Origin: an uncultured Bacilli bacterium
Lineage (GTDB): Bacteria > Bacillota_I > Bacilli_A > RF39 > UBA660
Length of the DNA: 64,000 bases
Assembly: GCA_934149515.1 (NCBI GenBank)
Contig: CAKPFD010000003.1
Coordinates: 27,492-91,491 of the forward strand
Direction of reading: 5' to 3'
Each line of letters opens with the position of its first letter. The first letter of the stretch is position 1. The notes beneath the pieces are model-generated. The model saw nothing but the letters and a program-made list of their open reading frames with translations. It searched no databases and had not been told where the DNA came from. Both the position numbers and the translations under genes were made by a program. Shown here piece by piece: positions 52,086 to 59,766 of the stretch.

Positions 52086-54077
52086 GTGGCATTAGAAGAT
52101 GTAAAAGGAGTAGGACCAAGAGCAATTAGTTTACTTTCTAAACTTGGTATTCATACAGTAGAAGATTTGGTGACACATTATCCTTTCCGTTATGAATTTT
52201 TACAAAGAAGTAATTTAAAAGAAGCAGAAGATGGTATGCACATTATTATTGATGGAAAAGTAGAAAGCATTCCTATTTTAGTTCGTTTTAAAGCTGGTTT
52301 GAATAAGATGAATTTTCGTCTAGTTAGTGCATCTGGTGTTGTTGGTGTTTCTATTTTTAATCGAGCTTTTTTAAAAAGTCATTTAGCTATTGGAACGGGA
52401 GTTACTGTCATTGGTAAATTTGATAAGAAAAAAAATGTGATTACAGCTTCAGAAATTAAATTTGAAACCTTATCTAACAAAGTAAAAATAGAACCAATTT
52501 ATCATTTGACAAATGGTCTTACTAACAAGAATTTAGCACTTTATATTAATATGGCTTTATTAAGTTGTTATCGAGAAATTCATGATTATATTCCATCTTG
52601 TTATCAAGAAAAATATCAATTCGTCAATAAAAAAACAGCTTTAAATATTGTTCATAATCCACCTAGTACAGAGAAGTTAAAAGAAGCGATGATTCGCTTG
52701 AAATATGAAGAATTGTTTGCTTTTATGTTCAAAATCAATTATTTGAAAGAAGAAAATAAAAAAATACAAAATGCTTTAGCAAGAGTAATTGATCAAAATA
52801 AAATCCAGGAATTTATTGCTCATTTACCATTTGAATTAACACAAGATCAGATGAAGGCGGTAGAGTCTATTGTAGCTGACTTAGAAAGTAATGGTAGAAT
52901 GAATCGGTTATTACAAGGGGATGTTGGTAGTGGTAAAACCATCGTTGCTTTTATTGCTATGTATGCTAATTATCTTAGTGGTTATCAGAGTGCTTTGATG
53001 GCACCAACTGAAATTTTAGCCGTTCAACATTATGAAACCATGCAGAAATTTTTCCAAGAATATGATATTAAAATATGTCTTTTGACTGGATCTACTTCTA
53101 AGAAAGATAAAGAAAAAATCTATGCTTCTATAGCAGATGGTAGTGCTTCTTTTATTGTTGGAACACATGCCTTAATTCAAGAAGAAGTGATTTATCACAA
53201 TTTAGGACTTGTTATTACAGATGAACAACATCGTTTTGGTGTTAATCAAAGAGCTAATTTGGAAAATAAAGGCTATAAACCAGATATTTTATATATGAGT
53301 GCGACACCAATTCCTAGAACTTATGCTTTGACAATTTATGGTGATATGGATGTTTCTTTAATAAAAACTAGACCGAGTGGAAGAAAAGAAATCCAAACAT
53401 TTGTCAAAACTAATCAACAAATTAAAGAAGTGTTAGCAATGATGTATGAGCAATTGCAACAAGATCATCAAATTTATGTTATTGCACCTTTGATTGAAGA
53501 AAGTGAAAATAGTGATTTAACGACAGTTAATCAATTAAAAGATCAGATGAATTTAGCTTTTGGTAGTAAATATAAAATTGATATTGTACATGGTAAAATG
53601 AGTGCAGCTGCTAAAGATGCTAGTATGAAAAAATTTATCCATAATCAAGTACAAATTTTGATTAGTACAACTGTTATTGAAGTTGGGGTTGATGTTCCAA
53701 ACGCTACGATGATGTTGATTTTTAATGCGGAAAGATTTGGACTTTCTACCTTACATCAATTGCGTGGACGTGTTGGTAGAAGTGATCTTGCTTCTTATTG
53801 TATTTTGATTAGTGATACAGATACGAAACGTTTGGAAATTATGGAACAAACCAATGATGGCTTTGAAATTAGTGAGGAAGATTTTAAATTACGTGGTCAT
53901 GGCGATTTGTTTGGAACAAAGCAAAGTGGAGATATGACATTTAAAATTGCTGATTTAGCTCGTGATTACAAAATTTTATTACAAGCCAAAGATGATTCCT
54001 ATTCTTATTTAATGTCTTCTTCTAATGATACTGATCCATTAAAGATGCAGTTAATGGAATCTATCGTTCATAGTTAA
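52086..54077 (+). CDS. recG: ATP-dependent DNA helicase RecG
   Basis: 663 residues. An N-terminal wedge/OB domain ('VGPRAISLLSKLGIHTVEDL', 'HYPFRYE') precedes the helicase core. It carries Walker A 'GDVGSGKTIVAF', the RecG-specific DEQH box 'ITDEQHRFGVNQRANL', 'MSATPIPRTYALTIYGD', and motif VI 'HQLRGRVGRSDLASYC'. RecG remodels stalled forks and branched DNA. The frame is open from 52020, but 'agaggtgg' at 52074-52081 and the conserved N-terminus place the start at GTG 52086; TATAAT at 52055 also lies inside the longer frame. Confidence 0.95.
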   Translation: MALEDVKGVGPRAISLLSKLGIHTVEDLVTHYPFRYEFLQRSNLKEAEDGMHIIIDGKVESIPILVRFKAGLNKMNFRLVSASGVVGVSIFNRAFLKSHLAIGTGVTVIGKFDKKKNVITASEIKFETLSNKVKIEPIYHLTNGLTNKNLALYINMALLSCYREIHDYIPSCYQEKYQFVNKKTALNIVHNPPSTEKLKEAMIRLKYEELFAFMFKINYLKEENKKIQNALARVIDQNKIQEFIAHLPFELTQDQMKAVESIVADLESNGRMNRLLQGDVGSGKTIVAFIAMYANYLSGYQSALMAPTEILAVQHYETMQKFFQEYDIKICLLTGSTSKKDKEKIYASIADGSASFIVGTHALIQEEVIYHNLGLVITDEQHRFGVNQRANLENKGYKPDILYMSATPIPRTYALTIYGDMDVSLIKTRPSGRKEIQTFVKTNQQIKEVLAMMYEQLQQDHQIYVIAPLIEESENSDLTTVNQLKDQMNLAFGSKYKIDIVHGKMSAAAKDASMKKFIHNQVQILISTTVIEVGVDVPNATMMLIFNAERFGLSTLHQLRGRVGRSDLASYCILISDTDTKRLEIMEQTNDGFEISEEDFKLRGHGDLFGTKQSGDMTFKIADLARDYKILLQAKDDSYSYLMSSSNDTDPLKMQLMESIVHS

Positions 54078-54101
54078 TTTGATGAAATTAGTTAAAAATA
54101 A

Positions 54102-54130
54102 TTGACAAAGAATTAAAATTTCGCTATGAT
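54102..54130 (+). promoter_or_regulatory. Near-consensus promoter for a noncoding RNA
   Basis: TTGACA (54102-54107), 17-nt spacer, TATGAT (54125-54130). No gene starts within 320 nt downstream; a hairpin begins exactly 7 nt after the -10 box. Confidence 0.85.
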
Positions 54131-54136
54131 TAAAGT

Positions 54137-54240
54137 GCATGATAGGTTTGTACTTATCATGCTGATTATGATTCACGATTTAATGTGAATTTATATTCAA
54201 CCGAACCCCCTGAAGAGCCCATTTTGGGCTCATTTTTTAT
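54137..54240 (+). ncRNA. Candidate structured small RNA upstream of Abi_2 gene
   Basis: About 103 nt between a near-consensus promoter and an intrinsic terminator. Elements in order: a 5' hairpin, GCATGATAGG (54137-54146) with CTTATCATGC (54153-54162), 10 bp with a 6-nt loop; a second hairpin ATTCAC/GTGAAT (54171-54190); a C-rich single strand ending CCCCCTGAAG; and terminator GAGCCC/GGGCTC (54215-54231) plus T6. No ORF with a ribosome site is seen. It lies 212 nt before a HEPN-type Abi_2 gene; such genes are known to have companion RNAs (abiF RNA). Identity with that RNA class is inference. Confidence 0.65.
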
Positions 54241-54344
54241 TTGAATTAAAAAATAGAGTATGAACATAAATAATTAAATAAATAAATTTGTATAAGTTTG
54301 ATAAAGATTAATAATTTTGGTATCTAAGTTTTTTGAATAAAATA

Positions 54345-54367
54345 CCACAATCAATAGACTTTTGTGG
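54345..54367. repeat. Hairpin repeat copy 1 (CCACAA...TTGTGG)
   Basis: CCACAA (54345-54350) and TTGTGG (54362-54367) form a stem. 21 of 23 positions match a second copy at 58033-58055. It lies upstream of the Abi_2 gene. Confidence 0.65.
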
Positions 54368-54451
54368 TAAATTATTAAAATTTTATTAAATGTTCATAAT
54401 ATATAGAAATTATTATGATATACTATATGTACTCATAAGAAGGTGAAGTAC

Positions 54452-55459
54452 ATGGATAATAATACTAAAAACTTAATTTTTTTAAGACCTATGATGAATA
54501 TATCAGAAATGGTTCCATATTTAAAACAAAAAAATATAAAATTTGATTTGATTTCTGAAGAAGATGCGGAGGCTTATTTAAAATACAATAATAATTATTA
54601 TAATGTAACTGCATATAAACATAATTTCCAAAAATATCCATCTCCTGCCGGAAAATATGAAGGACTATATCAAGATTTAGATTTTGCATATTTAAAAGAT
54701 ATGGCGATTATTGATCACAGAACAAGATTATTATTATTTAAAATGATAATTGATATTGAACATTATTTAAAAATAAAAATATTGAATACAATAGAAACTA
54801 TAGAAGAAGAGGATGGATATAAAATAGTTAATTTGTATTTGGAAAAAGATTTTAATGACGAAAAGTTTCCTAAAAGAGTTCATAATAGTATTTTTAAAAA
54901 GGTAGGTAATGAGTATTATCAAAAAATATTTTCTAAATATGATGTTGATAAAGATAAAAAGTTAGAGAATATACCAATATGGGAATTCCTTGAAATTATT
55001 ACATTTGGTGAATTAGTTAATTTCTATGATTTTTACACTAAGGAATATAATTTATTAGATGAAAATAGAGATGTATATATATTGAGAGATATTGTAAAAT
55101 TAAGAAATGCTGTTGCACATAATACATGTGTATTAAGTGAATTAAATAGGAAAGATAATGATTATCCAGCATCATATAAAATTGTACAATATTTAAAAGA
55201 TTGCAATATAGGAAAAGTAACAAGAAATAATAAGCTTAGTAATTCAAGAATTAGACAAATTACATATACGCTTTATATGTTTAATGAAATAGTAACAAGT
55301 TGCGGTATAAAAGAAAATGTGAATAAAGAAATAAATAAATTATTTTTTGATAGAATAATTTTACACAAAGAATATTATAATAATAATGAACTATTAAAAT
55401 CAATATATTCATATTTCAAAAATATAATTGAAAAAAATTATGTGAATGTTGATAAATAG
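54452..55459 (+). CDS. Abi_2/AbiD/AbiF-family HEPN protein (abortive infection)
   Basis: 335 residues. N-terminal 'LRPMMNISEMVPYLKQKNIK' and 'NNYYNVTAYKHNFQKYP' match the Abi_2 opening, and 'LKDMAIIDHRTRLLLFKMII' the family core. The C-terminal half has 'DIVKLRNAVAHNTCVL': RNAVAH is the RxxxxH site of HEPN RNases. Abi_2 proteins block phage growth, and relatives are RNA-regulated toxins. ATG 54452 follows 'aagaagg' (54437-54443). RNA candidates lie directly before and after. No protein antitoxin is adjacent. Confidence 0.85.
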   Translation: MDNNTKNLIFLRPMMNISEMVPYLKQKNIKFDLISEEDAEAYLKYNNNYYNVTAYKHNFQKYPSPAGKYEGLYQDLDFAYLKDMAIIDHRTRLLLFKMIIDIEHYLKIKILNTIETIEEEDGYKIVNLYLEKDFNDEKFPKRVHNSIFKKVGNEYYQKIFSKYDVDKDKKLENIPIWEFLEIITFGELVNFYDFYTKEYNLLDENRDVYILRDIVKLRNAVAHNTCVLSELNRKDNDYPASYKIVQYLKDCNIGKVTRNNKLSNSRIRQITYTLYMFNEIVTSCGIKENVNKEINKLFFDRIILHKEYYNNNELLKSIYSYFKNIIEKNYVNVDK

Positions 55460-55460
55460 T

Positions 55461-55490
55461 TTGACATAAATATATATTTTATGATATATT
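55461..55490 (+). promoter_or_regulatory. Promoter immediately after the Abi_2 stop codon
   Basis: TTGACA (55461-55466), 18-nt spacer, TATATT (55485-55490). The -35 box starts two bases after the Abi_2 stop. Confidence 0.7.
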
Positions 55491-55495
55491 GTTTA

Positions 55496-55558
55496 TGCAA
55501 GAAAAAAACGTTAAATCGTTTTTGCAAGGGCACTATCTAACGGTGGAGCCCTATTTTT
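55496..55558 (+). ncRNA. Candidate small RNA downstream of Abi_2 gene
   Basis: About 62 nt from the promoter to a T5 run. The 5' part pairs TGC..AAAAACG (with a bulge) with CGTTTTTGCA. The 3' part is a terminator-like GGGC (55528-55531)/GCCC (55548-55551) stem with an inner CAC/GTG pair. No ORF fits. It might be a second RNA partner or just an orphan transcript. Confidence 0.5.
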
Positions 55559-55569
55559 ATGTATAAAAT

Positions 55570-55994
55570 TGAATTTATAGAATAAAAAATTGGAAAAACT
55601 TTTAGATAAATATTTGTAGAACGAGAATCTTAAAAACTTCAGTTTATAAATTTTCTAAATACCAAAACTAGATACTAAATATCGAAAATAAAGTTATTTT
55701 TATAAACTGTGATAAAAGAAAAAGACTTATTTTATAAGACTTTTACTAATTATTAAATTATTACGAACTGATAATAATATTTCCTCCTGAAGGACCTCAA
55801 AAGAGGTCCATTTTTGTTATAGTGATTTAAATATGAATGATGAAATTTATAAATGTTTAAAATTGTTTAAATAAGTTTAAAAAATAATATTTTTTATGGG
55901 TAGTTAATGACAGTGAATTTATACAAAATATGGAAAAATGAACCAAGTTTAAGAACCTATGATATAATAAAATAAGTTTGTTGAAGGTTTTGTA
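55570..55994. other. AT-rich gene-free stretch with an 11-bp inverted repeat
   Basis: No gene is visible. CAGTTTATAAA (55640-55650) and TTTATAAACTG (55699-55709) are a perfect 11-bp inverted repeat 48 nt apart; no transposase is near. The stretch also contains the 28-nt repeat tail (55787-55814) and a TATAAT shortly before the LysRS-like gene. Confidence 0.5.
55787..55814 (+). terminator. 28-nt repeated terminator-like tail, copy 1
   Basis: GGACCTC (55792-55798) pairs with GAGGTCC (55803-55809) around AAAA, then a T-run. The whole 28 nt is identical to 57981-58008. It is preceded by CCTCC. Confidence 0.7.
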
Positions 55995-57119
55995 ATGATA
56001 ATAGAATGTGATGATAATGTTTATAATCCTTTAGGTGGAGGATCTTATGTTTTTGAAAAGGATATAGCTAATTTTTTATTAAATAAATTTAATAAAAATA
56101 AAATAGTTATTAGTATTGGGGCACAACCTAACAGTTCACCTCATTTTGGAACTTTAATTGTATTTTCAACAGCTTTTTCATTAGCAAAAAAGATGAAAGA
56201 AATAAAACCAGATTTAGATATTTCTGTCTTATTTGAAGTTGTTGATACAGCACCTAGTGAAACAGTTGAAATAAATGGCATTAAATATCAAAAAAGTTTA
56301 AAAAACACTGGAAAAATTAATAATAATTTTGATGATTATTTAGAAATCTTGGAATTTTTTAAACAAAGTGATAACATTGATTATATGATTAGATTTCAAA
56401 GTAACTTCAATAAGCAAAAATACATTTATCCCATTGTAAGGCAAATAATTGATAATAAGGAATTGATTGCTCCAATATTAGATCCTAAGCATGGTAACTT
56501 AAGAATAAGGGTTGCCTGTCCAAGCTGTGGATTAGCAGATAAAAATAGCAAATTAACTAAATTCGATAGTGATAAGATATATTCATATTGTCCAGAACAT
56601 GGAGAATTTGTAACTGATATAAAAGATGAAAGTGATAGATTGGAATATAATACTCCAGTTAGGAATTTAGTAAGGGCCATAGCTTATGGAATGCACAATG
56701 AAGATTTAACACAAGATTATCAAATAATGAGAATAACAGGAAGTGATTATGCAGGTTTTTATCAAGAAGAATTATTGTATAAACCATCTGCAATTTTAGG
56801 TTATCCTGTGAATAAATTACCAGCAATTTTATATACACCGCTTATTTTAGACTGGTCAGGAGCTAAATTATCAAAATCATTATATGTAAAACAAGGTGCA
56901 TATAGTGACTTACCATCTTATTTGATTAATTATGAATTCTTAAAAAATGAAAAGGGAATACATGCACTTGATGTCATACATAAAATAACTAACAATTGGA
57001 TAACCAATCCATATTTATTATTTAGAAACTATTCTATTTATTATTTTAAAAAGGAGTTTGAAGAATATGAAAAAAGGAATTTACCTGAGCATAAAACCAG
57101 AGTTTACAAAAAAGATTGA
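55995..57119 (+). CDS. Stand-alone class I LysRS-like catalytic core
   Basis: 374 residues. The class I signatures are present: HIGH-like 'QPNSSPHFGTLIVFSTA' and KMSKS-like 'DWSGAKLSKSLYVK'. A zinc-ribbon-like insert 'VACPSCGLADKN' with 'YCPEHGEF' gives CxxC/CxxH. Features best resemble class I (archaeal-type) lysyl-tRNA synthetase. However, that enzyme has about 500 or more residues, with a C-terminal helical anticodon-binding domain, and here the chain ends soon after KMSKS. It stops at a TGA inside the next gene (53-nt overlap). A tRNA-charging role is doubtful; a paralogue acting on another substrate is possible. 'gaagg' precedes the ATG. Confidence 0.75.
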   Translation: MIIECDDNVYNPLGGGSYVFEKDIANFLLNKFNKNKIVISIGAQPNSSPHFGTLIVFSTAFSLAKKMKEIKPDLDISVLFEVVDTAPSETVEINGIKYQKSLKNTGKINNNFDDYLEILEFFKQSDNIDYMIRFQSNFNKQKYIYPIVRQIIDNKELIAPILDPKHGNLRIRVACPSCGLADKNSKLTKFDSDKIYSYCPEHGEFVTDIKDESDRLEYNTPVRNLVRAIAYGMHNEDLTQDYQIMRITGSDYAGFYQEELLYKPSAILGYPVNKLPAILYTPLILDWSGAKLSKSLYVKQGAYSDLPSYLINYEFLKNEKGIHALDVIHKITNNWITNPYLLFRNYSIYYFKKEFEEYEKRNLPEHKTRVYKKD

Positions 57120-57480
57120 AACTGGCGAAAAAAATTATGAATTTAGAAAATATTACCCTAAACAAGAAATAGATATTTTATATGTTTATGAAACCGTTCC
57201 CACTTGTGCTCTAAAATATATAATAGAATTAGGTAATGTTATAGAGTATCCAAATAAAATATTAAAAGAGGGCTATGGAAATTTAGATTTTAATAACGGC
57301 TTAAAGAAATCAAAATATGCGTATGAAATAAAACACGTTGATATTTTAGAGGAACCGATAAATTTATCAAGGTTAAGGGATGAATATAATTTTGTGCCAC
57401 CACAAGGGTATGCTTATGGTGAAAGATATCCAAAATTAACAAAGTACTTAAATAATTCAAAAGTAAGGAGATTGATTTAA
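57067..57480 (+). CDS. ASCH-domain-like protein (first of two)
   Basis: 137 residues: 'KGIYLSIKPEFTKKIETGEK' followed by 'NYEFRKYYPKQEIDILYVYE' has the ASCH start (beta strand, GxK, E-x-R), and the C-terminal 'FVPPQGYAYGERYPKLTKYL' is helical. It overlaps the LysRS-like gene by 53 nt and touches the next ASCH gene. ATG 57067 lies 10 nt after aaggag (57051-57056); the TTG 57058 in the longer frame is too close. A predicted RNA or nucleotide binder, perhaps working with the LysRS-like protein. Confidence 0.7.
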   Translation: MKKGIYLSIKPEFTKKIETGEKNYEFRKYYPKQEIDILYVYETVPTCALKYIIELGNVIEYPNKILKEGYGNLDFNNGLKKSKYAYEIKHVDILEEPINLSRLRDEYNFVPPQGYAYGERYPKLTKYLNNSKVRRLI

Positions 57481-57836
57481 TGGAATATACTTTTGATATT
57501 AATAATCGTGCATTTAACGCAATAAAAAATAATCTGAAAAGAATTGAAATACGCGCCACTAAAAATGGAAATGGGCATTTTGATTATTCCGTTATAAAAC
57601 CAAACGATTATATAAACTTCATTTCTTACGATAAAGAAAAAATAAAGTGTATAGTTAAGGAAATAAATTGGTATGAATCAATAGAAAAACTATTGATGTT
57701 AGAAGGAACTAAATATACATTATCATCAACTGACAGTTATGATGAAGGAATAAAATCAATTAACAGCATAAATGGATATAAAGATGCGATAAAAAGTAAT
57801 GGTGTTTATGCCATTCATATAGAATATTTAAAATAA
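57480..57836 (+). CDS. ASCH-domain protein (second of two)
   Basis: 118 residues with clearer ASCH features: 'FNAIKNNLKRIEIRATKNGN', 'IKPNDYINFISYDKEKIKC', 'INWYESIEKLLMLEGTKYTL', and a 'GVYAIHIEYL' closing strand. The first base of its ATG is the last base of the previous stop (TAATG), so translation is coupled. Together with the LysRS-like gene it forms a three-gene unit. Confidence 0.75.
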   Translation: MEYTFDINNRAFNAIKNNLKRIEIRATKNGNGHFDYSVIKPNDYINFISYDKEKIKCIVKEINWYESIEKLLMLEGTKYTLSSTDSYDEGIKSINSINGYKDAIKSNGVYAIHIEYLK

Positions 57837-57980
57837 CTTCTAACTATCCACTCAACTACCAAAATTGTAGTTTTTAGATAAATTTAGTTAACCTTTAATA
57901 AATTGAAGTATTTAATTTTTATTGAAAAATAGGGGTGTCTTAATTTTTTAATCTAGGAGTATGTGATTTTAGGTTGTCCT

Positions 57981-58008
57981 CTGAAGGACCTCAAAAGAGG
58001 TCCATTTT
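57981..58008 (+). terminator. 28-nt repeated terminator-like tail, copy 2
   Basis: Identical over 28 nt to 55787-55814: GGACCTC (57986-57992) with GAGGTCC (57997-58003). It lies 145 nt after the second ASCH gene. It could end that operon or be the 3' end of a short RNA; the 140 nt before it holds no gene. Confidence 0.7.
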
Positions 58009-58032
58009 GTTTGTTTTAAATTTATTAAAATG

Positions 58033-58055
58033 CCACAATCGATTGACTTTTGTGG
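58033..58055. repeat. Hairpin repeat copy 2 (CCACAA...TTGTGG)
   Basis: Second copy of the element at 54345-54367, differing at two loop positions. It lies upstream of the AbiEi remnant. Confidence 0.65.
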
Positions 58056-58101
58056 TAAAACACCTTGAAATTAGGGCAAATAAAATGATTTTATTATATA
58101 A

Positions 58102-58304
58102 AGAACTTATTTGGAAATAATATCGAAAAAGTATCCAAATGCAATATTTACTATGGATAGTGCATTTTATTACCATAATTTAACAGATGTTATTCCTGAA
58201 AAAGAATTTTTGCATTAAAAAGAGATAGTACTAAAATTAGTGATAATAGAATTAAAGTTGTATATTATCAGTCTAAGTTTTTTGAAAAAAATATGAAAAT
58301 TTGA
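58102..58304 (+). pseudogene. Degraded AbiEi-type antitoxin gene fragment
   Basis: In one frame: 'ISKKYPNAIFTMDSAFYYHN' then 'LTDVIPEKEFL' to a TAA. In a second frame, starting at GCA 58212: 'ALKRDSTKISDNRIKVVYYQ' then 'SKFFEKNMKI' to a TGA. The order (YP.AIF.MDSA.YYH.LTDVIPE, RDSTKI.D.RI..+Y) matches AbiEi-type transcriptional regulators, the antitoxin half of AbiE type IV systems. It is broken by a frameshift and truncated at both ends, and no AbiEii toxin follows. Confidence 0.6.
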
Positions 58305-58398
58305 TATAAAATGGTTGAAAAAAATGAAAGTTTAAATTTTGATATATAGCAAATAAAATTACATTAATATATTTATTAATATAAGAAAGGATACTTAA

Positions 58399-58554
58399 AT
58401 GAAAAAAAATTATAAGTATGGTGAAATGCTTTTAGCATTAAGAGAAGAATATATGGAGTGCAAGTATTTGTTAGATGAATTAAATGATTGTATAAATATT
58501 AAATCTAGTCATAATAATTTTTACTTTACTGGATTACTTTCAGATGAGGATTAA
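58399..58554 (+). CDS. Small unknown ORF, in frame with the next gene
   Basis: 51 codons from ATG 58399 with 'agaaagga' before it: 'YGEMLLALREEYMECKYLLD' then 'ELNDCINIKSSHNNFYF'. It ends at TAA 58552-58554. The next gene is in the same frame, three codons later. It is either the N-terminal part of one gene broken by a nonsense mutation or a separately made small protein. No family is recognised. Confidence 0.5.
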   Translation: MKKNYKYGEMLLALREEYMECKYLLDELNDCINIKSSHNNFYFTGLLSDED

Positions 58555-58563
58555 ATAAATGAT

Positions 58564-59190
58564 TTGAGTGATAGAAAAATAGAATTATTTGTTGAAAAAC
58601 AATATTTTGATGTTTTAAAAAAATTTCAATATTTAAAATATGATTGGTATGGCCAATTTTTATATAGTGCATTTTTGGTGGCTAATAGAAAAGATAATGG
58701 TTTATATAAGCTTGAAAATAACAATATGGAAACTCCTATAGATAGTAGAAAATATATACCAGCAGTTGAAATTATTGATCAAGCAAAATTTTCTGAAATT
58801 ATAGATGAAATATTTTCATCTGATTTAATGCAATTAAAAGAAGGTCATTTTCGCAATAACCATGATACTATTGCGTTAAATTTCGATCATGCATATATTA
58901 GCACAGTTTTAGGAGATACTTCATTTATGGAATGGATTGATGATAGTTTTAAATACACTATAAAAAGACATAATTGCCCTTTATTAATAGAAGATATTTT
59001 TTCGTTAGAAATGCCAACAGATAAAATTTCACCTGATTGGTTAAAATTATTAGAAAAACATAATAAAATTTGTGATAACGAATTATTATTTGATGTAGAC
59101 GTAAAAGCACAATCCAAAAAAGGAATTTTACAAATTTATGATATACAAAGAAATAGTAATAATACTGTTGTTAAATTGTTAAAAAAGTGA
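58564..59190 (+). CDS. Unknown protein, possibly the 3' part of a split gene
   Basis: 208 residues from TTG 58564, rich in Asp, Lys, Phe ('KFQYLKYDWYGQFLYSAFLV', 'DTSFMEWIDDSFKYTIKRHN'). No domain or membrane segment is recognised. There is no good ribosome site of its own (gagg 14 nt upstream). It is in frame with the 51-codon ORF just before it, so the natural gene may be 58399-59190 with an internal TAA. It ends in TGA, one of only three such ends in the window. Very AT-rich. Confidence 0.5.
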   Translation: MSDRKIELFVEKQYFDVLKKFQYLKYDWYGQFLYSAFLVANRKDNGLYKLENNNMETPIDSRKYIPAVEIIDQAKFSEIIDEIFSSDLMQLKEGHFRNNHDTIALNFDHAYISTVLGDTSFMEWIDDSFKYTIKRHNCPLLIEDIFSLEMPTDKISPDWLKLLEKHNKICDNELLFDVDVKAQSKKGILQIYDIQRNSNNTVVKLLKK

Positions 59191-59292
59191 AATAAATTTC
59201 TTAAGAGATGAAACTAATAAAATTTGAAAATAATAATAAAATAACTAACTAATTCTAATAAATTTATACTATATGATTGAAAGGAAGTTATT

Positions 59293-59766
59293 ATGGATAA
59301 AATTTATGATGAATATTATTACAAAATATATAATTGGGCAATCAAGAAGACAAATAACAAAGAAGATGCTGAAGATTTAACTAATAATGTTTTTCTTTCG
59401 ATATTTGAATATCTCAATAAAAATATTAATGTTGAAAAGTTAGAAAATTTAATATGGAAAATTGCTTATAATATATGGTGCACCAAAGCAAAAAAATATA
59501 TGAAAGAAAAAAATAACGTCTCTTTTGATGAAACATTCCAAAATGGATATGAAATTGATATGATAGATAAAATTATATATAAAGAAATAATAACGAATTT
59601 AGATAAAGTTGAATTATCTGAAAATGAAAAGAAAGCATTTGAATTATACTATATTAATGACCTTTCAATTAAAGAAATAAGTAATAAGTTAAATAATAAA
59701 GAATCTAATATAAAATATTACTTATATAATGCAAGAAAGAAAATAAAGGAGAGATATTATGAATAG
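59293..59766 (+). CDS. ECF-type RNA polymerase sigma factor
   Basis: 157 residues. Region 2 is 'NKEDAEDLTNNVFLSIFEYL', with 'LIWKIAYNIWCTKAKKYM' following. Region 4 is 'LSENEKKAFELYYINDLSIK', then 'EISNKLNNKESNIKYYLYNA' and a basic end. The two-domain layout is that of ECF sigma factors. 'aaggaag' precedes the ATG. It overlaps the next gene by 8 nt, the usual place of an anti-sigma factor. Lysine/asparagine-rich composition suggests transfer or long residence in AT-rich DNA. Confidence 0.88.
   Translation: MDKIYDEYYYKIYNWAIKKTNNKEDAEDLTNNVFLSIFEYLNKNINVEKLENLIWKIAYNIWCTKAKKYMKEKNNVSFDETFQNGYEIDMIDKIIYKEIITNLDKVELSENEKKAFELYYINDLSIKEISNKLNNKESNIKYYLYNARKKIKERYYE

Noticed and set aside
55640..55709. 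11-bp inverted repeat as insertion sequence ends
   Set aside because: Only 48 nt lie between the arms and there is no transposase or flanking target duplication.
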